Assembly: GCA_949296785.1 (NCBI GenBank) | Contig: CASFRQ010000064.1 | Location: 1-8,803, forward strand | From: an uncultured Alphaproteobacteria bacterium | GTDB lineage: Bacteria; Pseudomonadota; Alphaproteobacteria; CASFRQ01; SAAU01 | DNA length: 8,803 nucleotides | Direction: 5' to 3' | Part shown: in pieces, positions 1-6,518 of the stretch | How the letters are laid out: the number at the start of each line of letters is the position of its first letter | Position numbering within the stretch: the first letter of the stretch is position 1 | Program-made: the position numbers and the translations under genes | The notes under the pieces: model-generated | What the model saw: only the letters and a program-made list of their open reading frames with translations | What the model was told of the DNA's origin: nothing | Database searches by the model: none

Positions 1-1
1 A

Positions 2-598
2 AAATGGTACGAATTTTTTCCAAAAGGGGTTCGTATTTCTTTTTCAGGGCGGTATAACACCGTGAAAATAGAACTCCCTTTTGGAAAAGACAGCCCTATA
101 AAAACAAAAGTTAATCTTCGGATTAAAGGGGATAAAAATATCGTGCATATTCATAAAAATGTCAGCGGAAGACTGTATGTCGCCATGCATAACGGAAATA
201 ATTATTTTGAAATCGGAGAAAATTCTTCCATGTGCGACATGGGAATTACTTTGGTGAATAATACATGCAAAATCGGAAAAGATTGCATGATATCCAACGG
301 TATTAAAATTTGGGGCGACGGTCATTCCGTTTTGGATTATAAGACAAGGAAGGTATTGAATACGCCAAAAACTCCTATTTTGGTCGGAAATCATGTTTGG
401 CTGGGAGAAAGGGTTACTTTGACGAAGGGGGCGCAAATTCCGGACGATTGTATCGTTGGCGTCGCTTCCGTCGTGACGAAAAAGTTTGATAAGCCTCATT
501 GCGTTATTGCCGGCGTTCCTGCCAAAGTGGTTAAGGAAGGCATCAGTTGGGATGGGGAGGAACCGGTTAATTTGGCCAAAAAGAATGGAGAGGCGTAA
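2..598 (+). CDS. Hexapeptide-repeat acyltransferase (5' partial)
   Basis: This is probably an O-acetyltransferase of the left-handed beta-helix (LbH, WcaF/NodL/LacA-like) superfamily, which moves an acyl group from acyl-CoA to a sugar or glycan hydroxyl in the cytoplasm. The protein shows the imperfect hexapeptide periodicity of the fold (IGENSS, CKIGKDCMISNGI, ILVGNHVWLGERVTL, IVGVASVVTKKF). It also has a GDGHSV segment holding the likely catalytic histidine and the typical C-terminal IAGVPAKVVKEG. The frame is open from base 2, and the first 20 codons (ending GRYNT) continue the same N-x-I/V pattern, so the true start is probably left of the window. A GTG at 62 is an alternative start with only a weak GGGCGG upstream. 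The gene ends with TAA at 596-598 and is followed at once by a strong terminator. Family membership is secure; the substrate cannot be told. Confidence 0.85.
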   Translation, partial: KWYEFFPKGVRISFSGRYNTVKIELPFGKDSPIKTKVNLRIKGDKNIVHIHKNVSGRLYVAMHNGNNYFEIGENSSMCDMGITLVNNTCKIGKDCMISNGIKIWGDGHSVLDYKTRKVLNTPKTPILVGNHVWLGERVTLTKGAQIPDDCIVGVASVVTKKFDKPHCVIAGVPAKVVKEGISWDGEEPVNLAKKNGEA

Positions 599-621
599 GA
601 GGACAAATCTTATGAATAAAA

Positions 622-672
622 GGGACAATAAACGAGAGAGTAGCCGCTTTTGTTTATTGTCTCTTATTTTTT
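622..672 (+). terminator. Rho-independent terminator of the acyltransferase gene
   Basis: A 12-bp stem (622-633 pairing with 652-663, including one G-U pair) closes an 18-base loop. It is followed by TTATTTTTT, the usual U-rich tail. It lies 24 bases after the acyltransferase stop. The T-run is on the + side only, so it mainly serves the + strand. Confidence 0.88.
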
Positions 673-688
673 GAAAAGGGCGGTATTT

Positions 689-824
689 TTATGAGGGCAG
701 GACTGACATCTGCTTAAATTCCGTCAGTTTTTCCTGCTGGAGTTCCGGTTGAATTCGGAAGTCCTCTTCTGAAAGACAAACAGAGAAAAACCGTCTTTCC
801 GTTGAGATGCGGAATTGACGGTTT
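689..824 (-). pseudogene. Unidentified C-terminal-like gene remnant
   Basis: On the minus strand an open stretch reads RFFSVCLSEEDFRIQPELQQ and then EKLTEFKQMSVLPS before a TAA at 691-689. The amphipathic, charged composition and codon choice look like genuine protein, more so than any other frame here. No start codon or ribosome binding site is present: the frame runs into stops just upstream, and its 5' part overlaps the bidirectional hairpin at 786-828. I read it as the tail of a lost gene. I do not recognise the family. It could also be chance, since it is only about 45 codons long. Confidence 0.35.
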
Positions 825-828
825 TTTT
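786..828. terminator. Bidirectional rho-independent terminator
   Basis: A two-part stem forms: AAAAACCGTC (786-795) pairs with GACGGTTTTT (818-827), and an inner TTCCG pairs with CGGAA, closing an 8-base loop. T-runs flank it on both strands. On the minus strand it lies about 50 bases beyond the stop of the phosphoethanolamine transferase and is the obvious terminator for that gene. It also blocks readthrough from the left. Confidence 0.8.
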
Positions 829-876
829 ATTATTTTCTTTCCGACGGCGCAAAAATTTGTCCCATTTGCGAGGAAT

Positions 877-2448
877 TTAAAAGTTAATATTCATTCCTTC
901 TTTAATCGGGTCAACGGGTCCGGCGTTTTCATAGCGCTTTTTAAAGACAGTATTTTCCTTAAATGTATCGGAGCAGATGCTCTTTTCTTTATCCAGAGCG
1001 GGACTGTCAATCCGATTACAGTGTAGGGCGGAATGGAAAAGAACTTCGCTGTTCATATAATACGGCGCGTTTTTTTGAATGTTTTTCCATTCTTGAGGAT
1101 ATTTTTCAATCCATCTGTCGGAAGCCCAGACAAACGCCACCACATTGCGAAGAGTTTTGGATTTGGAACGGTCGCCCCTGACCGGCCTATGGAATCCGTC
1201 GTCCGTCAGCATTTCGCCGTGGTCGGAAACAAAGAATAAAAGAGCCTCTTTTTCTTTTGTCGCTTCAATCATTTGATATATAAGCTTGTCAATAAAGCGC
1301 ACTTCGCTGTCATAGGCATTGTTGACGGCTTCAATCGGGCATTTGAGCATCTCGTCCAAATTGGCAGCGAAACAATCAGGCTGGTAATAAACTTCCGTTT
1401 TCGGGCGCCGACCGAAAGGCCTATGGACGGAATTAAATCCTGTTGTCAGAAAAAGGGGTTTTGTCTGCTTATCCAAAACGGATTTGTAAAAGGCGGGAAC
1501 ATCTTCGTCATTGTAAACATAAACATGTTCGTCCGCTTCTTCGGCGATGGAGTTGTAAAAACGGAAGGGTTTTGAAAAATTGGCAGCACTGGGGGATTCA
1601 AACAAAGTTTGCCATCCCAGCTTTTTAAACTGAGCAATAAAACTTTCCTCGTTTTGCGCCCGTTCGGGATGCTCTTCATTGCCGCGAGTGAACATAAACG
1701 GTGTGGCAACGCTGGTCCTTTGTCCCAAAGAATAGAAATTCGGATAGTTAACGATGTTTTTCATCGCGTTGACTAAAGGCATGTTGTTTCGTTCGTACCC
1801 GTTCGGATAATGTTTTAGGCCGGTCATGCTTTCCAGACGGATAAGCCCGAAAATTCTGTCGTTCGGAAAAATCTCGCTGGTTGAAGGCTGTCCAAGATCC
1901 TGCCTTTCAGGCGTTTGTAAAAAGGCGTACAGCTTAAGCGAATGGAACAGATTCATCGGAACGGTGGAGGAGCCGACTTTTCTGGATACAAAACAAATGA
2001 AAATCACCAGAAAAAAGAAACCAGCCGCGTATTTTGAAAACCGAAACAATAAACCTGCTTTTTTAAAAAGAAAACAAATAATAAAGGAAGCCAGAAGTCC
2101 GATGCCGAAAGCCGTGTAAGGGAACATCTGAACGGCTTCTTCCTTTGTTCCGCCCAGAACAATAGAAAGTAATTCCAAATCCAGATAGTATTTGAAAAAA
2201 TGAGAAAAATATCCGTAAACGACGCATCCGGTAATCAGAAACGGCCAGAATATCCAATAGGTCAATTTCGTCAAACTTGCCAGATACAAAAAACCGCCCA
2301 GGCAGAAAAAGCCGGCGGCCAGTTCCTGCGCCAATCTTCTCGGAAAACCGGACGGGCGTCCTTCAATGGCGTACATGTAAATGGAAGAATACTGTAAAGC
2401 GACGAGGGCGGCCACAAGTAGAATAAACGCGAGGTATTTTTTCTTCAT
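877..2448 (-). CDS. Phosphoethanolamine transferase, EptA/MCR-like (sulfatase superfamily)
   Basis: This is an inner-membrane enzyme of the alkaline phosphatase/sulfatase superfamily. EptA-type members move phosphoethanolamine from phosphatidylethanolamine to lipid A, core or another periplasmic glycan, which usually lowers sensitivity to cationic peptides. The 523-residue protein has about five N-terminal membrane segments (near 5-20, 45-58, 66-82, 110-128, 140-155) and then a periplasmic catalytic domain. By alignment from memory with MCR-1, the metal and catalytic residues are kept: E206 ten residues before NGYERN, nucleophile T245 in SLGQRTSVATPFMF, H342 in NSVHRPF, D409-H410 in FVSDHGEM and H420 in GFHRP. 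The two cysteines normally flanking the nucleophile (SCG and PC) are L and F here. I chose the ATG at 2448 because AGAAGGA precedes it; the upstream TTG at 2490 would add 14 residues over the promoter. The acceptor is unknown (EptA, EptC/CptA or another paralogue). Confidence 0.88.
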   Translation of the reverse strand: MKKKYLAFILLVAALVALQYSSIYMYAIEGRPSGFPRRLAQELAAGFFCLGGFLYLASLTKLTYWIFWPFLITGCVVYGYFSHFFKYYLDLELLSIVLGGTKEEAVQMFPYTAFGIGLLASFIICFLFKKAGLLFRFSKYAAGFFFLVIFICFVSRKVGSSTVPMNLFHSLKLYAFLQTPERQDLGQPSTSEIFPNDRIFGLIRLESMTGLKHYPNGYERNNMPLVNAMKNIVNYPNFYSLGQRTSVATPFMFTRGNEEHPERAQNEESFIAQFKKLGWQTLFESPSAANFSKPFRFYNSIAEEADEHVYVYNDEDVPAFYKSVLDKQTKPLFLTTGFNSVHRPFGRRPKTEVYYQPDCFAANLDEMLKCPIEAVNNAYDSEVRFIDKLIYQMIEATKEKEALLFFVSDHGEMLTDDGFHRPVRGDRSKSKTLRNVVAFVWASDRWIEKYPQEWKNIQKNAPYYMNSEVLFHSALHCNRIDSPALDKEKSICSDTFKENTVFKKRYENAGPVDPIKEGMNINF

Positions 2449-2490
2449 CTTTATATCCTTCTGAAAAGGTGGAAATACTCTTGGTATCAA

Positions 2491-2518
2491 GTCATACCTA
2501 AAGGTTTGAAAAAGTCAA
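2491..2518 (-). promoter_or_regulatory. Sigma-70-like promoter for the phosphoethanolamine transferase
   Basis: On the minus strand TTGACT (2518-2513) and TATGAC (2496-2491) are separated by 16 bases. The inferred transcription start, near 2484, gives a leader of about 36 bases to the ATG at 2448. Its position inside the alternative TTG-start extension supports the ATG start. Confidence 0.55.
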
Positions 2519-2621
2519 GAGGAAAGGCTGAAAAAAGTTCTCTCTTTTGTTTTTTATTTTTACCTTTTCCAAAAAAATAAAAACAGTGTAAAAAAAAGAG
2601 AAATATTGCCTTATAAATAGG

Positions 2622-2650
2622 TTGCACTCTTTGAAAAGAGGATATACATT
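2622..2650 (+). promoter_or_regulatory. Likely sigma-70 promoter for the OmpA-like lipoprotein
   Basis: TTGCAC at 2622-2627 is followed by TATACA at 2643-2648 (spacer 15) or TACATT at 2645-2650 (spacer 17), in a very AT-rich stretch. It is followed by a leader of about 45 bases and a good ribosome binding site (AGGAGA, 2687-2692) ahead of the ATG at 2699. It diverges from the phosphoethanolamine transferase promoter about 100 bases away. Confidence 0.5.
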
Positions 2651-2698
2651 AAAGAGGTATTTATAAAAAAATACGATTAATTTTTTAGGAGAATAAAA

Positions 2699-3151
2699 AT
2701 GAAAAATGCACTTAAAATCTTTTCCGTTCTTTCCTTCTTGGCATTGGGGGCTTGCTGTTCTACGACAGCCGCGACAACGACTTCCGAAGATTATGTTTGT
2801 GAGGAAGAGGTTGTTGCCACCAGCGTTGATTTGGCAGGATTTAAATTTGATTCTTATCAGTTGACACCGTCTATGAAAAAAGATCTGATGCCTGTTGCCC
2901 AAATGCTTTTGAATCAGCCGGAATACAAAGTGACGGCCAAAGGCTATACGGATAATGTCGGCACGAAGGAATACAATGTCAAATTATCCGAAAAGAGGGC
3001 GATGTCCGTTGCCAGAGCTTTAATCAGTCAAGGAGTTGATCCGCAGCGGATTACGATTGAAGCTTTCGGTTATGCTGATCCGGTCGCTTCTAACGATACG
3101 GAAGCCGGACGGGCGCAGAACAGACGCGTTGTTTTGGATTTCTTTAAATAA
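2699..3151 (+). CDS. OmpA-family peptidoglycan-binding lipoprotein (Pal-like)
   Basis: A 150-residue lipoprotein. Residues 1-18 form a type II signal peptide ending in the lipobox LGAC, with C19 as the predicted lipidation site; C20 follows directly. A short linker rich in T, A and E (about 21-42) leads into an OmpA-C/MotB-type domain (about 43-150) with FKFDSYQLTPS, KGYTDNVG, YNVKLSEKRAMSVARAL, EAFGYADPVASN and a closing AGRAQNRRVVLDF. The N-x-x-L-S-x-x-R-A pattern and the conserved D and R are the residues that bind diaminopimelate in this family. It should anchor in the outer membrane (or inner membrane) and hold peptidoglycan noncovalently. It resembles Pal, but no tol genes are nearby, so I would not call it pal. 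AGGAGA lies 6 bases ahead of the ATG. Confidence 0.93.
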   Translation: MKNALKIFSVLSFLALGACCSTTAATTTSEDYVCEEEVVATSVDLAGFKFDSYQLTPSMKKDLMPVAQMLLNQPEYKVTAKGYTDNVGTKEYNVKLSEKRAMSVARALISQGVDPQRITIEAFGYADPVASNDTEAGRAQNRRVVLDFFK

Positions 3152-3179
3152 AGAATGAAAGGGGCCGAAACCGAAAAAT

Positions 3180-3494
3180 ATGTTTAAAGGAATTATCCGT
3201 TTTTTTAAAAGTGGGTTTATTGTTAAACCGTACAGTTTAATCGGTATCGCTTTCAGTATTTTTATTTTGCGGCGGAGCGACCGGCAAACGATATTTTCAA
3301 ACTTACTGGATTTTAGAATTTACCTTCTTTTCTTAATGATTTTTATCATTGGACGGCTTATTTTCTGGGTTGTTTTGCAAAAGGCAAATCCGGCGTATTT
3401 TTCGGATATCGTTCACTATGTTATTACGAATGTCTTTTTGGCATCTGTGGTTATGTGGTGTTTGGTTACTTTTATTGTTTCTCTTTCGGTTTAG
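3180..3494 (+). CDS. Small integral membrane protein of unknown function
   Basis: A 104-residue basic, hydrophobic protein with about three membrane segments: residues 18-32 (PYSLIGIAFSIFIL), 46-66 (IYLLFLMIFIIGRLIFWVVL) and 80-102 (VITNVFLASVVMWCLVTFIV). The start is 28 bases after the lipoprotein stop, and no promoter or terminator intervenes, so the two genes are probably co-transcribed. GGGG at 3161-3164 is the only ribosome binding site candidate and is rather far from the ATG (15 bases). A strong terminator follows 18 bases after the stop. I do not recognise the family. The hydrophobic pattern, spacing and terminator are the evidence that it is real. Confidence 0.7.
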   Translation: MFKGIIRFFKSGFIVKPYSLIGIAFSIFILRRSDRQTIFSNLLDFRIYLLFLMIFIIGRLIFWVVLQKANPAYFSDIVHYVITNVFLASVVMWCLVTFIVSLSV

Positions 3495-3511
3495 CGGAGG
3501 CGGAAAAGAAG

Positions 3512-3538
3512 GGCTCTCTGGAAAGGGAGCCTTTTTTA
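3512..3538 (+). terminator. Rho-independent terminator of the lipoprotein / membrane-protein pair
   Basis: GGCTCTC (3512-3518) pairs with GGGAGCC (3525-3531) around a 6-base loop and is followed by TTTTTT. This is a classic intrinsic terminator just after the 104-residue membrane-protein gene. Confidence 0.92.
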
Positions 3539-3966
3539 TTGAAATATCCGCTTTTATCTGAAGAGCGATGTGTCTGGTCTGGATTTTCGCGATATTAGGA
3601 AAAAATATACTATCTTTGTCGTCTGAATATGATATCTCTGTTGTCAGGGAATAATCGGGCTTAAAACTGTTTTTAAGGATGAATGTTGCTAAAAAAGAAG
3701 AGAGATTTTCAATAGGAGTTTGCATCTCTTTCTTCAAAAATAAAAGCCCGTTAATAGGTGTCTTGCGGTTTCTTCCGAAAGAAACGGGGGCTTGCATTCC
3801 ATTTTTTCTTCCGCTCCGTAACACGCGTTTCCGGAAGGCAGCAAATTAGGTATGTCCCGATAGATATTCCCATTGATGAAAAACGGTCGGCAAAAGATTT
3901 TCAAAAGCTCGTAAAGCCTTATTTAAGACTCTTTCCAATTCTTTGAAATAAAATTCCAACGCGCTG
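3539..3966. other. Gene-poor region between converging transcription units
   Basis: I see no convincing gene in these 428 bases. They hold a 66-bp copy of part of mnmA (3796-3861), a protein-like reading frame without a start beside it (3846-3971), and a small perfect hairpin at 3768-3785 (GTTTCTT / AAGAAAC) with no T-run. The minus-strand operon that ends at 3967 has no clear intrinsic terminator here. The best candidate is a weak 6-bp stem around 3915-3932. Confidence 0.6.
3796..3861 (-). repeat. mnmA-derived fragment A (66 bp)
   Basis: This is a copy of mnmA bases 7420-7485 in the same orientation with no gaps. I count three substitutions in 66 positions. It corresponds to MnmA residues 42-63, including the IPNLLPSGNACYGAEEK segment, which is still readable on the minus strand. 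Similarity stops sharply on both sides, and no other mnmA sequence is attached, so it is an isolated shard rather than a whole pseudogene. Confidence 0.9.
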
Positions 3967-3971
3967 TCAGT
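3846..3971 (-). pseudogene. Possible gene remnant joined to mnmA fragment A
   Basis: After the stop of the 320-residue protein, a minus-strand frame reads ALEFYFKELERVLNKALRAF and then ENLLPTVFHQW, before ending at a TAA inside the mnmA-derived fragment. The composition is helical and protein-like. There is no ATG; a TTG is the only start candidate, and it lacks a ribosome binding site. It may be the truncated remains of a fifth gene of the operon, interrupted by the rearrangement that brought in the mnmA fragment. I do not recognise it, and it could be chance. Confidence 0.3.
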
Positions 3972-4929
3972 TCATGATTTTTAATTCCGGGCGCGCTCTT
4001 ACCCATAAAGACAGTACAGAAGCAAAAGGGATATCCCCAATGTTTACAGGAGAGGAAAAAGTTCCCTTAATAAGAAGATTTTTCCCTGTTTTTACAAACA
4101 GATCTAATTCGTTTATCTCTTTATTAACGATATCTTCGGGCATTTGGTTAAATATCAGAATTTCCTTTAATTTTGACCATACGACGCCTTGAATGTCTGT
4201 TTGCATTGAATCTTCGTATTTTTGCGCATAGGCCGTGTAATTTTCCATAAATCCCCGAGTATTGTAAAAGGCGATTTGAAAGCCGGTAATCTGAATCCGT
4301 CTGATGTCAGGGGGAAGTTGGCTGAAAGATTCGGTTTTCCAAAATGCGTCGGAAAACAAAGTTTCAGGAATGTTTTCCAAAGAAAGACGCAAACGAGCCT
4401 GTCCCAAGCACGGATCCTCCAATAAAAGGACGAATTGTCCCGTCTTTTCTTTTTCATCCAACAGCAGTTTGGCGTAAGCGCTTGTCCTCAAATTAGAACA
4501 GCCGGCCAGGACAATGCTTTCAAAAGGTTTCTCTTTAAAATCAAAGAAAGGAGTGTATGTTTCCAGATTTTTTACAACCTCCGGCATGGATTTTTCCGCC
4601 AGCAGAAGATCTTTTAACGAAATGTCAAAACGATCCAGCTTTAAAATAATTTTATTTTTCTTTTGAGAGACGGTTAAACTGCCCGCTTTATTTGGAGCTT
4701 TCAGAAAAGGAAATGACACATTTTTAAAAACGATACCATCCGAAAATCGGAAAGGGGCGGCTCTTTTATAGGAAATCAGTTGCTTAACAAGCGGCTGGTT
4801 TTCTAAAATCTTGTCCGTTTTTTCTGCTTCGGATACAAAAAGGAACCTCACTCCCACTACAATTAAAAAAATACCGCCGACAGCTAAAAGAAACTTCTTT
4901 TTTAAAAATCGTTTGAGGTGTTCTTTCAT
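3967..4929 (-). CDS. Membrane-anchored periplasmic protein of unknown function
   Basis: A 320-residue protein with a strongly basic N-terminus (MKEHLKRFLKKK), one membrane segment at about 13-31 (FLLAVGGIFLIVVGVRFLF) and a long soluble part that should face the periplasm. The soluble part is rich in beta-type alternation (for example KIILKLDRFDISLKDLLL and LLIKGTFSSPVNIGDI), loosely like AsmA/DUF-type repeats of lipid-transport or envelope proteins, but I see no diagnostic motif. Its ATG overlaps the stop of the preceding secreted-protein gene in an ATGA at 4926-4929, so the two are translationally coupled and probably act together. It is the last intact gene of the four-gene minus-strand operon. 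I do not recognise the family. Confidence 0.8.
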   Translation of the reverse strand: MKEHLKRFLKKKFLLAVGGIFLIVVGVRFLFVSEAEKTDKILENQPLVKQLISYKRAAPFRFSDGIVFKNVSFPFLKAPNKAGSLTVSQKKNKIILKLDRFDISLKDLLLAEKSMPEVVKNLETYTPFFDFKEKPFESIVLAGCSNLRTSAYAKLLLDEKEKTGQFVLLLEDPCLGQARLRLSLENIPETLFSDAFWKTESFSQLPPDIRRIQITGFQIAFYNTRGFMENYTAYAQKYEDSMQTDIQGVVWSKLKEILIFNQMPEDIVNKEINELDLFVKTGKNLLIKGTFSSPVNIGDIPFASVLSLWVRARPELKIMN

Positions 4930-6518
4930 TTTTCAGGCATCCATTCCGAAAGGTTGTAATAATATTTCAGCAGGTACAAAGGATCATCAAACTCTGCGCA
5001 GTAAGGACGGACACAAGACTTGTATGACAGGATTTTTATTTCTCCGGCGGGTTGATTAAAAGCAATTCCGGCGCGTCTTTTTTCAAGGCGGGATAAAGGA
5101 GTGATACTTCCTTTCACCAACATCCAACCGTCCATGTCCGGCATGTTTTCTACGCGTAAGGCTTCTTTAGGCCAGACAATCCATTTCCCTTTTGAATCGG
5201 TATCCGGCAGCTGTACCAGAAAAACACCGGTAACCTCTTGTCCGGAAAGTTCCGCCGCTTTCAAAAAGTTGGGCAAGGCATCCAGTTTTTTTCTGTCATA
5301 TAAAAAAGCCAGTTTTTCATTAAAGGAGGAAGTTTTCAAAAGTTCGTAATCCTTGTGCATGCGCGCGGCTTTTTTGTTATCTTCCTGCTGTCGTTCGTTG
5401 ATTTGCGAACTGGCTTTGTTGAAGGAAGAGGTCTTCTGCGTCTGCCAAGGATTGAAGCCGTCTCTTTTTAAATGAAGGCGGTAAAAAACATTCTCATCTC
5501 TCAAAAGAGGATCGTTTGTGGCGTTTAGAATGACTTCTTCCACAGAAGGACAGAGCGTTTGAGCGTAGCTTTTACCGACACTGATTAAATTTGGCAAAAT
5601 ATCCTCTTGGGTAAAAAAGTACTCGTTTTCCGTCAAAAAATAAAGTCGGAAAGGTTTGCAGCTTTCAAAAGGCATATATTCGCCATTTAAAACAGCGTCC
5701 GATTCTATGAAAGTATAAATTCTCAGGTCCGCGTTTGAATGGACTAAGGTGTAGGCTTTTTGTCTGTCGGCGTGCTTTCCTCTTCTGAAAGAAAAGGGTA
5801 AGGCCAGTTCATAACTGTTGACAAGGGAACCGTTATTAAAAAAGCCTTTTATGGTCTGATACAGGATATCGTTTTGCGTATAGATGGAGACGATAGCCGG
5901 CCCTTGGAGAAAATCACCGGCACAGACGGCGTTTTGAACGGTAATGTACCACCCTTCCAAGGAGGAAAGAGGGGAAAGGTATTTTATTTTACAGACGCCG
6001 GATTTATCTTTTAAAATAAATTCGTCCAGTTCCTCCGTTTCTTTAACGGGAGGGTAACCTTTTGCCGGTGTCCATCCGGAAACGGGAAACGGCTTTTTTG
6101 AAAAGGAAGTGAATGTTTCAACAAAGTTTTTTAAAAGAGGGGAGTTGTCCTTAATTAACCAGCCGTCTACGGCGTAACTTTGTGCGGAATAAACGGGCGA
6201 AGGCGTGTCTTCCTTTGCTCCGGCAAAACCGCTTAAGGTTAAGGAGGCGGCAACGGGACATTCCTTGTCAATCACTTTCGCCAATTTTTCCATCAGTTGG
6301 TTGATGTGAGAGAAAAAAGCCCTGTTAGGTGCATAGACATTCAGACGGATATTTTTGCCGCACCAGGCACCGTCTTCATCCAAAACGGCAAAGACATGTG
6401 TTTTTAAAAGGGCGGAATAGGCGATTTCCTTCTCGGGCATTAAAGGGGCTGCCCAAGCGTTCGGCAAAACAGGCGTAAAGCAGCACAAAAGAAACAAAAA
6501 AGACCAAAGATGTTTCAT
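4926..6518 (-). CDS. Large secreted (periplasmic) protein of unknown function
   Basis: A 530-residue protein with a type I signal peptide: MKHLWSF, a hydrophobic core, then a likely cleavage after PNAWA. The mature part is rich in aromatic residues and has several well-spaced cysteines, compatible with disulfides in the periplasm. Landmarks are tryptophan-containing strands (DGWLIKD, VSGWTPAKGYPP, EGWYITVQN), a charged helical stretch near 370-420 that includes INERQQEDNKKAARMHKDYE, and a similar pair of strands near the end (KGKWIVWPKEAL, DGWMLVKGS). The repeated DGW/EGW pattern may mark two related beta domains. The ATG overlaps the mnmA stop (ATGA, 6515-6518); GGAGG lies about 12 bases upstream inside mnmA. 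I recognise no family. Operon position suggests a partner of the membrane-anchored protein that follows. Confidence 0.85.
   Translation of the reverse strand: MKHLWSFLFLLCCFTPVLPNAWAAPLMPEKEIAYSALLKTHVFAVLDEDGAWCGKNIRLNVYAPNRAFFSHINQLMEKLAKVIDKECPVAASLTLSGFAGAKEDTPSPVYSAQSYAVDGWLIKDNSPLLKNFVETFTSFSKKPFPVSGWTPAKGYPPVKETEELDEFILKDKSGVCKIKYLSPLSSLEGWYITVQNAVCAGDFLQGPAIVSIYTQNDILYQTIKGFFNNGSLVNSYELALPFSFRRGKHADRQKAYTLVHSNADLRIYTFIESDAVLNGEYMPFESCKPFRLYFLTENEYFFTQEDILPNLISVGKSYAQTLCPSVEEVILNATNDPLLRDENVFYRLHLKRDGFNPWQTQKTSSFNKASSQINERQQEDNKKAARMHKDYELLKTSSFNEKLAFLYDRKKLDALPNFLKAAELSGQEVTGVFLVQLPDTDSKGKWIVWPKEALRVENMPDMDGWMLVKGSITPLSRLEKRRAGIAFNQPAGEIKILSYKSCVRPYCAEFDDPLYLLKYYYNLSEWMPEK

Noticed and set aside
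62..598. Complete acyltransferase starting at GTG 62
   Set aside because: The frame is open to the window edge and the preceding residues continue the family's repeat pattern, so a 5'-partial gene is more likely.
877..2490. TTG start for the phosphoethanolamine transferase
   Set aside because: It overlaps the predicted -10 region and has no ribosome binding site, while the ATG at 2448 has AGAAGGA upstream and begins a typical membrane segment.
3768..3785. Perfect 7-bp hairpin GTTTCTT / AAGAAAC
   Set aside because: It has no T-run on either strand and no neighbouring gene end that needs it; probably incidental.
3333..3824. 163-codon minus-strand open frame
   Set aside because: It runs antisense through the strong terminator at 3512-3538 and into the small membrane-protein gene, starts inside the mnmA shard and has no good ribosome binding site. 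Part of it looks protein-like, but the layout argues against a gene.
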